A stretch of DNA of 64,000 bases, from contig WHSA01000196.1 of assembly GCA_012931725.1 (NCBI GenBank), forward strand, positions 32,745 through 96,744. Reading direction: 5' to 3'. Every line of letters starts with the position of its first letter. Position 1 is the first letter of the stretch. The stretch comes from Litsea cubeba (lineage: Eukaryota; Streptophyta; Magnoliopsida; Laurales; Lauraceae). The position numbers were made by a program, and so were the translations under genes. Shown piece by piece: positions 1 through 10,552 of the stretch. The notes under the pieces were generated by a model that had not been told where the DNA came from, made no database searches, and was given only the letters and a program-made list of their open reading frames with translations.

Positions 1-1492
1 AGTTATCTCTTCTAATTCTCATAGATATCCTAAAAGGAAAGTATAATCTAAAGATTTATTTCCTTTTAGAAACACTCCAATTAGAAAAGGAAACTAAAGG
101 AACATTCCATAAACTTTGGCAATTAGTAATCCTAGTTGCACAACACTTACTAATTTAAGTTTCTAATTCAAAAAGGAAACTTTACTATAGGAATACTAAT
201 CCAAAGAGGAGTCCAACCTTCCAAGTAGAGAGACCTACTCAAAATTGGAAACCTTACCTTATGGAATTCCCATTATGGACGTCCCACATAATAATGCACA
301 CCATGGCCCACTAATAATTTATCTAGAATTAAATTCATGTATGCCATCAAAGGCCTACTTGAATTTAAACTCAAAATTATTTTTCCACTAAAATAATTCA
401 ACCATATGTCATCTAAACAATTTAGGAAACCATGCCAATCTTGGAAAGTGACTAGAGAAGGGACCAAAAGACATATTTGCCCTTGGCTCCCAAAATGACC
501 AAAATGTCCATGCTAAACCCATAGCAACATTAAGACCATTTTAACCTTAACTCAATCCAATAAAGAGTTACGGTGGAACTCCAGGGACAAATATATAATA
601 TAATAAGCTCGTCAGAAAATGACAGTTGTCTTCGACCTACTAAGTAAAATGACCTAAATGCCCCTTTATGTAACATCCATAATCAAGTCAGGTTATCAGA
701 TGTACTATCAACCTTCTCGATTACATCTAAACCTTAGAACTTCATATCCTTAACTTAATCATCATCCGGATATCATTCTCTTGGTCCAGGGAGCGACCCA
801 CAAGTTCAATATCCATATGGAACATCCATATACTAAGATCTTAGATTTTGATGATTAATCGGATAATTCTAAGAGGACGATCATTCCATCATCAGATGGC
901 ATAGATTCTATATTGCATCTGCACGTCCCAACTGATCAAGTCCGAGTACCCAAAACACAGAGCTGTTGACCCATGGAAAGAATCTCACCCATAGTGAATT
1001 AAAGCACAAGAACTTGACTTCGTCAGTTCATCCACAAATGCTCAAGATTAAGAGCACTGGTCACTCAGTAGCATGAGGTGACTTGATCTCTCTCAGTGAT
1101 AGTACTATTTTAGAAATCACACCTACCATGGTCCTGTTCAATGCATTGCATATGCACTAATGAGATAAATCTGGGAAAGTCCTCCCATGACTTAGGTAAG
1201 TCACCCTGAATACAGGAGAGTCTCTCACTATAACTTATACCAAGATGAAGTGCCCAGCTCCATCTCTCAGTTATGAACAAATATGTTGTTTCCAGTGTCC
1301 ATGAATTAGACCTATCTGTGTGTAGACACTACACACCTAATTCATTTACTATAAACAATGGGCCTTACACAACCATACATATATATACATGTTTAAAGAG
1401 AAAAGAATCATTCCATTAAATAACCAGTAAATATCCAGTAACAAAGATGAGAGTGCAGCTAGTGGGCTTTAGGGCATACACCAATCCCAACA
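1..1492 (-). mobile_element. Partial Copia-type LTR (window edge)
   Basis: Read on the minus strand, the right edge starts TGTTGGGATTGGTGTATGCC, the familiar opening of a plant Copia LTR, and the plus strand ends ...CCAATCCCAACA at 1492. No coding sequence is present. The other LTR end, the primer-binding site and any second LTR lie outside the window, so a solo LTR and a complete element extending to the left cannot be told apart. GAATG follows directly on the right and would be the duplication to look for at the far end. Confidence 0.7.
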
Positions 1493-2760
1493 GAATGCTA
1501 CTATGACTTTGATTGAATGTAACTGATACTTGCAGTTGACTTTGGTTGCATTTAACTGCTACTTGCAAAGAACTTTACATTTTACTTGTAAATCAGGTTC
1601 TTAAAATGTACTCAAAGTTGCACAGATCTGAATAGGCGGAGGAAGTGTGCATTAATATTGGGCTTGTGCTTTATTTATTTATTTCATATTGATAGGTCAT
1701 CTTATGACTTCATGGAAGTGATGCAGTCATAAGGGTGGGCTCTCAATTGATCGGACAACCTCAAATGAAATCCACCAGTTGGAAACAATATTCATTCCAC
1801 AGGAGAAAGCAATCTCAAACCAAGAGGAGGAGATAACTTGCAAACCATACCATGCAAGTATTATTGAAAAAGTTAATGAAAAAAATAGGGATTTTTACCA
1901 AAAAAGTGTTCCTATGCACAAATACATCGGATTTAATCATAAATACACAAAAATGCCCTTTTTGGTGTTCGTACGGTGATTTTTTACTCTTTTACCCTGC
2001 ATTTATCGAACGATATCGTTTTCAATCCCACCATATTACCCTAAAAGCATCGAACGTTTTCCTTCTCCTTTCTTCCCCAAACAAAATGTTCGAAGACGTC
2101 GATTTCGGTGATCACATTCATCTTATCCGGTCGAATTCGTCAAACTCCGAACCGAATTTGGAAGCTCCAGGATCTAAGAAAAGCGGGATCACGGGTCTAT
2201 TGAAACAGTTGGAGAAGGCTGGGATTCCTTCCTTCCTTCCTCCCTTTTCTAATCGAAATCTGGGATTTCTTTGGTTTTCGTTTGATGGGGGTGGTTTCAA
2301 AATGAAATCTTTTCATTTGGAGTTAGATGTGATTGGGTATTTTCATATCTATTGAAACGGAGTTGATGTTGTTGTTCAGCCACATCTTGGGGGGTTTTGT
2401 AATGGTGGGGTGATATTTGTTGGTAAAGGAAGAATATTTGTTGATAAAGGAAGAATCTTGCAGGTTGAATTGAATTCCTCGGGTCATTTGATGGGGTGGT
2501 TTAAAAATGGGAATTTTCATTTGGGGTTTGATGGGTTAGGGTATTTTTGGATTGATTCACAAGGAGTCGATGTCGTTCAGCCACATTTTAGGTTTTTTTT
2601 TTAAATAGTATCAGACCTAGTGAATACATTGTGTCGTTGGATGCTTTAGCACAATATTCCTTTTATGGTTATGATATCAAATTATGGTTTGTTTATTTAT
2701 GAGATTTATATGGATAAATCATGAACTTAGAGGCTTTTTTGTTTTCAATTTGTTTTTTAG
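1493..2760. other. Non-element DNA, mostly without recognisable genes
   Basis: AT-rich sequence between the Copia LTR and the CNOT9-like exon. At about 1885-1970 there are motifs such as 'gggatttttaccaaaaaag' and 'aaaatgccctttttgg', which resemble the ends of plant Mutator-like elements. I found no matching opposite end, so no element is called. The only coding candidate is the weak exon at 2086-2300. Confidence 0.4.
2086..2300 (+). CDS. Possible first-exon fragment, product not recognised
   Basis: An ATG at 2086 follows a pyrimidine-rich stretch that could be a 5' untranslated region. It opens a frame of about 70 codons starting MFEDVDFGDHIHLI and containing a Ser/Asn-rich stretch and GITGLLKQLEKAGIPSF. 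The frame runs to a stop at 2353, but the last part (poly-Phe/Gly) looks like intron. I do not recognise the protein family and see no convincing splice donor. It may be a gene fragment like the two that follow it on the same strand, or chance. Confidence 0.25.
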
Positions 2761-2833
2761 AAAAAGGGAGTTGTTTCAAGACCTTGCTCCAATGTTATGG
2801 CATTCTATTGGCACTATTGCTGCTCTCTTACAG
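2761..2833 (+). pseudogene. CNOT9 (RCD1-like) single-exon fragment
   Basis: A 73-nt exon flanked by TTTTTTAG and GT encodes KRELFQDLAPMLWHSIGT followed by IAALLQ. This is the conserved first armadillo-repeat segment of CNOT9/RCD1, the scaffold subunit of the CCR4-NOT deadenylase. Plant CNOT9 has an exon with these same boundaries, starting at the second Lys of 'SKK' and ending at 'AALLQ'. The next expected exon (EIVSIYP...) is absent: the following kilobases contain no CNOT9 sequence, and the next recognisable exon belongs to another family. It is therefore read as a displaced fragment with its intron flanks, not a working gene. The family match is from memory of conserved residues. Confidence 0.7.
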
Positions 2834-3377
2834 GTTTGCTTTCTTTCTCATTGCTCCTTCAGATTTGAAAAAAAGAGGATATTCTATAATGTAACATAGA
2901 AGTGATGGTCATTGTAATTATTTTCTTGCTGCAGTTGTTATCATAACTATTACTAACGAAACTTGATATTTTCAAATCCAATGGCATGTTTGTACTTGAC
3001 ACTTTTCCCTGCAGTTGTTATGAAGCGAATTGTTTCTTGCGCTTAAGTCATTTTCTTATCATTGAGAAAGTTTGAAATTTTATTGGCGTTCACTCCCAAA
3101 CTTTATATACAATGCAATTTTTCTCAAAACAATCAGCTGTTGTACATTTTTCTTTATACAATAAGGATTCATGTTTCAATGTATTGAGGGAAACCGAGAA
3201 AATCATGTGTTGTTCTCCTGTTTATGAAACTTGACTATGTTTGCATTACTGTCTGCCTATACATTTAATCTTCCCATAATTCTAAGTTATTATTTGATCA
3301 TCACATGGGCTCAAGAGCCTTTGAACTACCAGGCCATGCTATGATGTTTTTTATACTGTACTCTATTCTTTATTAGG
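2834..3377 (+). other. AT-rich spacer, possibly residual intron
   Basis: Follows the GT donor of the CNOT9-like exon. It is T-rich with intron-like composition. No exon, repeat or element end was recognised. Confidence 0.35.
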
Positions 3378-3502
3378 GTATGGATTTCAAAGGCAATGGA
3401 GCCCACATCTACTTATCTTAGTGTCCATTTATTTATATTGCAATAGATTTCTATTTTCACTAAGATAAGTAGATGTGGGCTCCATTGCCTTTGAAATCAT
3501 AC
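3378..3502. repeat. Near-perfect 45-bp inverted repeat (hairpin)
   Basis: Arm 1 (3378-3423) and arm 2 (3458-3502) are reverse complements apart from one extra G in arm 1. They are separated by a 34-nt loop. The arm core is 'aaggcaatggagcccacat'. A transcript through it would form an almost perfectly paired stem of about 45 bp, as in young inverted duplications, short foldback elements or recently born MIRNA/siRNA loci. No flanking duplication was identified. Confidence 0.85.
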
Positions 3503-4289
3503 TCTTGTATTGTATTGGCATGGTTACGGGGAGATGAGCTTTTGAAGGAAAAAATTTATATAAAGGGTGCCTTCTACATGCTTGTATAACAGAGAATAAA
3601 AGTTCGGGGAAGTTGAAGAGAAAATGCATTTCAAGAATGTGGAAACAGCTCTAGATAAACAAGCGCCCATTTTGTATCCCATCCATATGCATATGGAAAG
3701 ACCCACACCAATTTGATATTGAGTTCTAAAAAACCACCCTCTTGATCTGTTTTGCTCATTTGCAATTTGCATGATACTTTTGGACTGGTTATCTAAGGGT
3801 CTTTTTGGATGATGAGAAGAAGTTGATTAATTGATGGAGAAATGGAGAAAGCTGTCCTTTGTTCAAATCTGTTTTGCTTATTTGCTTTGATCATTTTTCT
3901 TTCTTCGTTGGTTAATTTTGATTTGGTGTCAGTCAGATGCTGCCAACTTCTTGAGATATCTGTATGGTAACTTGTTATTACATTTGTTAAAATCCTCATC
4001 TAATTACCCACCTATTTTAAAGACTATAATAATGTTTGTTCAAATGTTAGTGGATCATGTCCTATTTTACCATGCACTCAGTGTAAGAAATTCTTTAAAG
4101 ATGAACCATTAGTAAATGTTGTTGCAAATAATTCAGTTTCTATAAGTCATTTCAATAGCACAGTTGCATAAGATGCACACATATTCTAATATGCTATCTA
4201 TCTACTTCCAATTCATCATTTAAAGTATGTTAAAATGGCATCTTGAGGCGGGTACTTTAGTAAGTTCTGGTCTTATGTTTCTTTGGCAG
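3503..4289. other. AT-rich spacer without recognisable features
   Basis: No exon, element end or tandem repeat recognised. The last part is T-rich and ends in 'ctttggcag', the acceptor of the DUF616-like exon. Confidence 0.4.
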
Positions 4290-4393
4290 GTCCCTAAGCT
4301 TCTATTGCACAGAATTTTTTCCAATGCCCGGTTCTCTATATGGATTGATGGAAAGCTTGAACTTGTAGTGGATCCATATCAAATTCTAGAAAG
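4290..4393 (+). pseudogene. DUF616 (MUCI70/TOD1 family) single-exon fragment
   Basis: A 104-nt exon between TTTGGCAG and GTACAT encodes VPKLLLHRIFSNARFSIW, then IDGKLELVVDPYQILER. It matches the core of the plant DUF616 family (MUCI70-like glycosyltransferase candidates and TOD1), where the segment reads roughly H-R-L-F-P-N-x-R-[FY]-S-[IL]-W-I-D-G-K-L-x-L-x-V-D-P. The downstream exon is missing. The DNA after the donor runs into G+, and the far side of G+ (49975 on) shows no DUF616 sequence. It is therefore a fragment, on the same strand as the CNOT9-like fragment. Family assignment is confident; origin by capture or decay is inferred. Confidence 0.7.
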
Positions 4394-5180
4394 GTACATT
4401 TTGCAAAAGATCTTTTTTTTCCCTACAAACCTTGTATGAATTTCATGTATGATCAATATTGTAGTGTTTTAGTGATTTAAATGAAAGCAGAACTACCATA
4501 TGGCCCTAATAATGTGTTGCAGACACTTGTTAAAGAAAGCCCACCTTTCATTAATTATATTGGGTCTCACTTTCTCATCGGAAACACCCCCCTCTGCTCT
4601 TTTTTTTTTCGCTGCTGCTGCTGGTTTTTGTGTGTGCGTTGGGGGTTGGGGCGTAGTGTTTTATTGGTATTTGGTATACCTAACTTATCATAGTCTACCC
4701 TTAGGCTATTTTTTTCCTATTAGGGACTGGATTTGATATCCCTTGTGGACTGAGTTTCGGCTAGATTTATTAATTCAATTGCCTTTGGCTTGCGGGCCCT
4801 CCAATTTGCATCAGAATGCATGAAGAATGTAGGGTTGGTAGGTGATTCTTTCAGAAATGAGGAGCATTATGTGAAATAGATGTATGAAATGTGGAAGGTC
4901 GGGTTGGCTACTTGGTTGGTTACAAGATAAGATCTCATGGGGTTTGCATTTTGGATGTCTTAACCGAGTGGGTATGGTGGCTGGCAAGTTTGAGCAAAAA
5001 CCTTTTTGTAGAGTAGTGACTTTTATTTAGATTTGACTGTTACGATTACTCTCTGTGGACTATCTTTGATACATTTTTTTGTTACGATTACTGGTTTATA
5101 TTTTAATTCTTTACATCAAATCGCTAAAAGTAACTTTTGAAAGTTTTTTCCTCTCACTACCTCCCTCTATAACCTTTCTT
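4394..5180. other. Non-element spacer up to the truncated LTR of G+
   Basis: Contains homopolymer and GT-rich stretches (4596-4660) but no recognised gene or element end. It ends abruptly at 5180, where sequence matching the middle of the G+ LTR begins. No target-site duplication is visible, in line with loss of the LTR end. Confidence 0.4.
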
Positions 5181-5940
5181 AGGCGATTAAATGCCCTCAG
5201 TCTCCTCCGGCCAATCAGAAGCCAAGAAAAAGGAGTTACAAAATAAAGAATTCAATCTTGTAACTCCTCCCTTTATGTAGCTTTATGATAATTAAGGCTC
5301 ATAAACCCTCCTAAATGGCTACCTAAAAGCCTATAAATAGGAGAGCATTCCAAAGAAATCCAGATCGGAAAAACGAGACAGATCCCAGATCAGAAAAAAG
5401 CACAGAAATTCAGAGAAGGAAAAGAGAGAAAACTCTGCGGAAGTTCTACACCGACCACCGCTACAAGGTGACAAAATTCCCTTGGGGGGTACCCCCCCCC
5501 CCAAGGTCCTTGCCTTCTCCTTCTGACTCCAAATGGCTTAGACGTGGCTTTTCAGCCCGTCTACTTGTCTTTCATTATTGATAAGGATTGTAAAACGGCT
5601 ATAAACGCCAAAATCGGCTATAAACGCCAAAAATCGGCTATAAACGCCAAAATCGGCTATAAATGCCAAAAAAATCGCCTTTCACGGCAAATCAAGAAAA
5701 TGTCTCTTTTCTTAAATATATGTGCAATGGAAAACTTGAAAGAAGTTGATTTCCTTTTTACTTGCGAAGGTTGATCTCCGGATCACCACTTGCAATTCCA
5801 AGTAAAATAGAAAATCTGGCACACCCACACAAAAGAAATGTTGATGCACGCCCTTGCCCCCGGTTACGAAAGGGTCGGACCCAACGGACTCCCACGTCTG
5901 CCGACCTCGGTAGGACCAGACGCAGGAGCGCGGTCCATCA
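5181..5940 (+). repeat. G+ 5' LTR, truncated
   Basis: Matches the 3' LTR of the same element from 49012 to its end, so the first 1566 bp of the LTR (most of U3) are missing. It also lacks a stretch present in the 3' LTR, roughly 49395-49640, between 'cagcccgtctac' and 'ttgtctttcatt'. It keeps the TATA box and the terminal ...GGTCCATCA. A short array of 'cggctataaacgccaaaa' (5597-5670) lies in the U5 part. Confidence 0.85.
5331..5340 (+). promoter_or_regulatory. TATA box of the G+ 5' LTR
   Basis: CTATAAATAG within 'agcctataaataggagag'. The same motif lies at the matching position of every other LTR copy of this family. Transcription would start about 30 bp downstream. Confidence 0.6.
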
Positions 5941-5943
5941 AGC

Positions 5944-5961
5944 TGGCACACCCGGTGGGAC
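5944..5961 (+). other. Primer-binding site of G+
   Basis: TGGCACACCCGGTGGGAC starts 3 nt after the LTR end. G- has the same site with one extra base (TGGCATCACCCGGTGGGAC). The tRNA was not assigned. Confidence 0.65.
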
Positions 5962-6177
5962 CCGTTCATTTGAGAACACGATGCTAGAAATGAAATATTT
6001 GCATATCATATCTATTGCTCTATGCTTATACTTCTTTTCTTGATTCTTTGGCTAGTTGTTGATTGGTGGCCATGTTGGATTCCGCATCTAAAAAAAAGGA
6101 GATGAGATTTTTTGGAAATTCCTAATTCTTTGAATGTATTTCCACTTTTTCTCTTTTCAAGAAAAAAAACAAAAAAA

Positions 6178-6490
6178 ATCAGATTTCTCATTTTGGATTC
6201 AAAATTGAGAAACCTTGATCCGTTCCTATCGTTCATCGCGCTTGCAGAAATGTTGAACCTGTTCGACTAAGGTTTTGGGCCATCGTTTCTCTTCGATGAA
6301 TTCATTAAAGATCTAAAAATATATATATATATATAAAATAAAAAAAACAAAAAATCAGATTTCTCATTTTGGATTCAAAATTGAGAAACCTTGATCCGTT
6401 CCTATCGTTCATCGCGCTTGCAGAAATGTTGAGCCTGTTCGACTAAGGTTTTGGGCCATCGTTTACCTTCGATGAGTTCATTAAAGATAA
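6178..6490 (+). repeat. Leader tandem repeat, two copies (G+)
   Basis: Two copies of a unit of about 170 bp (core 'ccttgatccgttcctatcg', then 'ggttttgggccatcgtt'), separated by poly-A and (AT)n. The same unit occurs four times in the G- leader at 30499-31140, so copy number differs between family members. Confidence 0.8.
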
Positions 6491-6724
6491 AAAAAATTAT
6501 AAAAAAAAAACAAAAAAAAAAACATAGACCACTAAGGTTAAACCAACTGCGTTATTTGATCATGGCTGATTCAAGAAAAGCCTTGTCCAGAGTGTGGAGA
6601 CAGCTTGACTGTTCTAAGCAAGGGTCCTCCAAACGGGTTCATTAAGTAATCCTACCCTTACCTGGGGGCAATTCTATCAATCAAGATTTCATAAGACCGG
6701 GTTAGGAGGCCTATATGTACTCTC

Positions 6725-6865
6725 TCGTCTTTTAAATAATTTTTAAAAAAAATTAAAAATTTTAAAATAAAAAATAAAAAATAAAAAAAAATTTCAAAAA
6801 AAAACTTTAAAAAAAAATAAAAAGATTTTTTAAAAAAAAATCTTAAAAAAAAAACTTCCATCATT
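6725..6865. repeat. A/T homopolymer-rich low-complexity block in the leader
   Basis: Almost pure A/T runs. The counterpart in G- is at 30045-30245. No coding meaning; the lysine/phenylalanine-rich frames here are artefacts. Confidence 0.8.
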
Positions 6866-7088
6866 TTGGGTTTAGGTTGGAGAAATCTTGGTCTTCTCCT
6901 TTCTGAGCACTGGCGCTCGCGGAAATCGCTGAGCCCGTGTTCAGATTGGAGTGCCTTTTGCTCTCTTTGATGAACCCGATATTGGCCTTTCAAAAAAAAA
7001 AAAAAAACTCGTCATTTTTGGATTTAGATCCGAGAAATTATGGTTCATTTCTTTCTGAGCATTGGCGCTCGCGGAAATCGCTGAGCCC
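6866..7088 (+). repeat. Second leader repeat unit of G+, interrupted by G-
   Basis: A unit of about 130 bp with core 'gcgctcgcggaaatcgctga' followed by 'gcccgtgttcagattgga' appears at 6908 and again at 7064. The second copy is cut at 7088 by the insertion of G- and resumes at 33640. The same unit is present twice in the G- leader (29805-30035). Confidence 0.8.
7084..7088. other. Target-site duplication of G- (left copy)
   Basis: AGCCC directly before the G- LTR, matched by AGCCC at 33635-33639. Removing G- and one copy restores 'gctgagcccgtgttcagatt', which exists uninterrupted at 6930-6950. Confidence 0.9.
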
Positions 7089-7912
7089 TGATGGACCGCG
7101 CTCCTGCTTGGTTCTACCGAGGTCGGCGGACGTGGGAGTCCGTTTGGTTCCGACCCTTTCGTAACCGGGGGGCAAGGGCGTGCATCAACATTTCTTTTTT
7201 TTTTGGGTGTGCCAGATTTTCTATTTTTACTTGGAATTGCAAGTGGTGATCCGGAGATCAACCTTCGCAAGTAAAAAGGAAATCAACTTCTTTCAAGTTT
7301 TCCATTGCACATATATTTAAGAAAAGAGACATTTTTCTTGATTTGCCGTGAAAGGCGATTCTTTTTGGCATTTATAGCCGATTTTGGCGTTTATAGCCGA
7401 TTTTGGCGTTTATAGCCGATTTACAATCCTTATCAATAATGAAAGACAAGAGTTGTGATTTTTGTCTCTTTTGAAAAAAATACAAACTACAATGAAAAGC
7501 AAGAAAAGGAGGATCTAACTTCTCAGGAGATTGTGGGGGACTCGTTTAGATTGACGGTCGCAAGCCATATGTGGGCTTCGCCATCATCCATGCAGATGAG
7601 AACAGAGGATGCTATCGATTCGCTTGGCTTGGCTATAACCTCGGGTTTTTAGAAGACAAAGACCAAAGGAAGGTCCTATGTCCAATAAAAAACCGAGTAG
7701 ACGGGCTGAAAAGCCATATCTAAGCCATTGGAGGCAGGAGGAGAAGGCAAGGACCTTGGGGGGGTACCCCCCAAGGGACTTTTGTCACCTTGTTGCGGTG
7801 GCCGGTGTATAACTTCCGCAGAGTTTTCTCTCTTTTTCTTTTCTCTGGATTTCTGACTGCTGTCTATTGATGTTCGTTGTCTGTGTGTTGTGTTCTTTCT
7901 TCTTGGAGAGCC

Positions 7913-7925
7913 CTCCTATTTATAG
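7913..7925 (-). promoter_or_regulatory. TATA box in the G- 3' LTR
   Basis: Minus-strand CTATAAATAGGAG, identical to the motif in the other LTRs of the family. Confidence 0.55.
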
Positions 7926-8539
7926 GCTTTTAGGTAGCCTTTTAGGTGGGTTTATGGGCTTTTATTGTCATTAAGCCACATAATGGGAGGAGTTACAAAA
8001 TTGAATTGTTTATTTTGTAACTCCTTTTTCTTGGCTTCTGATTGGCCGGAGGAGATTGAGGGCATTTAATCGCCTTTAATCGCCATGATGGGAGGAGTTT
8101 CATGGGTTAAATGCCATGAATCTCTTGACTTGTAACTCCCGAATGCTTGCTTCTGATTGGGCCGTCCAAAGAAATGGATTAATGACTGTAATAAAGTTAG
8201 TCAATTAATCGCATTAAGTGGTCGCCGAGCAGCTGAAGAGTCGCGGGCCGTGCCACGTGTTTTGAGATTCTTCTGTTGATGATCATCGATGGATCTTCAT
8301 GTAGATCGACATCAGATGATCATGTAATTTCAGGTGTTTGTTGCCAACAGCGGGTCGGTGCCATCTGTCCTGTCGATTTCTCGATCGGTCGGGTGGAAAG
8401 CACACTTTTTTTGGTTGACCGGGTGGCGATCAATACTGTCTTCGATACTCTTGATGATTTACCCGTGTTTTGGACGGATGTCAGAGGACTTGGTGTCTCA
8501 AAAGCATGAATTTTGGAAAGTACCAGAGGCTGGGCTCCT

Positions 8540-8670
8540 CGAATCGCGAAAAAAACAGCGAAAACCGGGGTTTCCGGGGCTTTCCCGGCGACCCCGGGGT
8601 CCAAGGTCGCCGGCGACCCTGGCCCAGGGTCGCAGGGGTCTGCGACCCTGGGGGGGTTTTCCCCCTTTCG
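8540..8670. repeat. GC-rich palindromic cluster inside the LTR
   Basis: An island of short inverted and direct repeats of 'ggtcgccggcgaccctgg' and 'agggtcgcaggggtctgcga' within an otherwise AT-rich LTR. The same cluster is at 32795-32920 and, shortened, at 48455-48535 in G+. It lies in U3, upstream of the TATA box in sense. It could be an enhancer-like repeat or a methylation-prone segment; function unknown. Confidence 0.7.
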
Positions 8671-9380
8671 TGTCCCGTTTTGCGTCCGTTTTTGCTTTTT
8701 TCTGATTCTTTTTTCTTCTGTACTTTTCCTTGACATTTTGACCATTTATTGGCCTGATTTCTTTGTAGGAAACCTGATGAGAATCCTTGCATTTTGTTTT
8801 GCAAAGTTTCCAATTTCCTGAGAAAGCCGAAGACTTTGTCGCGTAGAGCTGCCGATTTTCCGTCAGAAGCTGAAACTGGGTCAAACGATGTCGGAATGAC
8901 CTGAAATTTGGTGTGAAGCCTCCTAACCAATAAATAAGACCAACCATAGGCTTTTGTTTGAGTTTCGAAGCCGTTTGGGGTCCTATCACCTGCAGACTTG
9001 CTTTTTGTCGTGATGAAGATGTCGCGGTTTGATGTGTGGTCAACCGATGTCCGATTGACTTGAAATTTGACAGGGAACCTATTGGAGTCATTTTAAGATG
9101 ATCCATAGGTTCTGTCTTGGAAACCATGGTCCCGGAGAGCTTTTGTCGCCGAGAGGCCTGATTTGGCTGTCGGAGAAGCGAAGTTAGGCCAAATGATTTT
9201 GAAATGGCCCGAAACTTCTTGTGTACTCCTCTTTTGGCTGTCTGGAAGAATCTTGCAGTTTTTTGTTTGATTCTGACAAGATTTGATTTTTGGAAGCAGC
9301 ATTGCCTATTTATGGAAGGTTGCGACTTCATGTAGCTCTTTAGATCTTGAAAAGGCAAAGTGACATTTTTGGTGTCAACA

Positions 9381-9396
9381 AATGCCCCCTCGAGGT
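9381..9396 (-). other. Polypurine tract of G-
   Basis: In sense CCTCGAGGGGGCATT directly before the TGTTGACACC start of the 3' LTR. Identical to the tract in G+ at 47431-47445. Confidence 0.8.
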
Positions 9397-9616
9397 ACAG
9401 CGGCGAGTTGCTTAACTTTTGTAGTCGATGTGCCTCGAAGAGATTTTTTTTTTTGAAGGAGAGCCTGTGACTTGACCAAGAGTCTTTGAGCAATCTTTCT
9501 TTTTGGTATTTGTAGCCTTTTGAGCTTCCAGGGGAATTTTATGGTAGTGAAAGGGATCACGTACCATCTCGAGGCAAAGTTTTGAAGATGACATCAGGGA
9601 TGTGGATTTGGGTTTT
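9397..9616. other. Spacer next to the polypurine tract, no gene seen
   Basis: Matches 47231-47430 of G+ in reverse orientation. No coding or repeat structure recognised. Confidence 0.5.
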
Positions 9617-9835
9617 GAACTTGTGACCTAACGGGCTATATGTGGCAGGTTAGGGGGTCGGGTTTGGTTTTGATCGTGTGACCCAACAAGCTGTATGTGG
9701 AATGTTGGGGGATCAATTTTGGTTTTGATCTTGTGACCTAACAGGCTGTATGTGGCAAGTTAGGGGATCAGGTTTTGGTTTTTGGTTTTGGTCTTGTGAC
9801 CTAACAGGCTGTATGTGGCAAGTTAGGGGACCAGG
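9617..9835 (+). repeat. Four-copy tandem repeat (about 55-62 bp)
   Basis: Units contain 'gtgacctaacaggctgtatg' followed by 'tggcaagttaggggatcagg'. Four copies, also four in G+ (46997-47225). They lie upstream of the antisense cargo gene promoter and downstream of pol in the element's own sense. Confidence 0.8.
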
Positions 9836-10139
9836 ATTTGGTTTGATTTTTGTGGAATGTTAATTTCAAGATTTTGGCTCAATTTGGTAGATGAGGCTAG
9901 ATGGTTTGATTTTTGGAAGCTCATGGGGCTTGGAGTTTTCTTTTGTATGGTCCAATCAACTCAAAAGAGGCATGGAACCATTTTTGTATGCTCTTGGTAA
10001 GAGGGATTTCTCTTTGACTAAAAGCCCAAAATATATATATACATTTTTTTTTTTTTTTTGTGCCTAGGTGGTCAAACCTGGCTCATATGGGCTAACCCAT
10101 GGGACCTTAAGCTTTTGAAATAGATTAGATCTCATATGG

Positions 10140-10490
10140 TCTCATTTTTGTAAAGAATATCCAAAAATATCTCATTTGGATAGAGAATATCTAAGAATAT
10201 CTTTACTTGGAGAGAATCTCTCATGATCCCTTTATTTTTGGGATAGAATATCTCAAGATATCTTTCTTTTGGGAAAGAATCCGTCATAGATTGATTTTTG
10301 GGAGAAAATCTCTCAAGATCCCTTTATTTTGGGATAGGATATCTCAAGATATCTTTCTTTTGGGAAAGAATCCGTCATAGATTGATTTTTGGGAGAAAAT
10401 CTCTCATTGATTTCTTTTTTTGGGAGAGAATCCCTCAAGATAACTTTCTTTTGGGAAAGAATCTTTCTAATCTCTTTCTTTTGGTAAGGT
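10140..10490 (+). repeat. Repeats upstream of the cargo-gene promoter
   Basis: Diverged direct repeats built on 'gggaaagaatccgtcatag' and 'gggagaaaatctctcaaga'. One 83-85 bp block is duplicated almost exactly (10246-10410). A related array is at 46440-46680 in G+. Its position just upstream of the TATA box makes a cis-regulatory role possible but untested. Confidence 0.65.
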
Positions 10491-10545
10491 TACTAATTAG
10501 TAACACTTACCTCTTTCTTCTTTCCTTCTTTGGTTTGCTCTCTTC

Positions 10546-10552
10546 TATAAAA
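10546..10552 (+). promoter_or_regulatory. TATA box of the antisense PMD cargo gene
   Basis: TATAAAA in 'cttctataaaagcaaggag', 123 bp before the start codon. The same sequence is kept in G+ (46389-46395, minus strand). It faces away from gag-pol transcription, implying that the cargo gene has its own promoter. Confidence 0.65.

Larger units (their letters stand above)
7089..9380 (-). repeat. G- 3' LTR
   Basis: 2292 bp, TGATGG...GTCAACA on the plus strand, so in sense it starts TGTTGACACC and ends ...GGTCCATCA. It has a TATA motif at 7913-7925, the 'ggcatttatagccgatttt' array at 7368-7420 and a GC-rich cluster at 8540-8670. Compared with the other LTR of this element (31378-33634) it has a few scattered substitutions and keeps about 36 bp that the other copy lost near 7540-7575. 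Confidence 0.9.

Noticed and set aside
1885..2020. Mutator-like terminal inverted repeat
   Set aside because: The motif composition is suggestive, but no matching inverted copy or 8-11 bp duplication was found in the window.
2761..4393. A functional CNOT9 gene or a functional DUF616 gene
   Set aside because: Only one exon of each is present, and the exons that must follow are missing on both sides of the inserted elements.
7455..7652. Short frame in the LTR starting MIFVSFEKN
   Set aside because: It lies in LTR sequence and is disrupted in the sister LTR by the 36-bp deletion; no coding signal.
8320..9493. Frames of 120-330 codons inside the G- LTR (repeated at 32574-33711 and 48109-48672)
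   Set aside because: They lie entirely in LTR sequence, arise partly from the GC-rich cluster, differ in frame between LTR copies and show no known domain.
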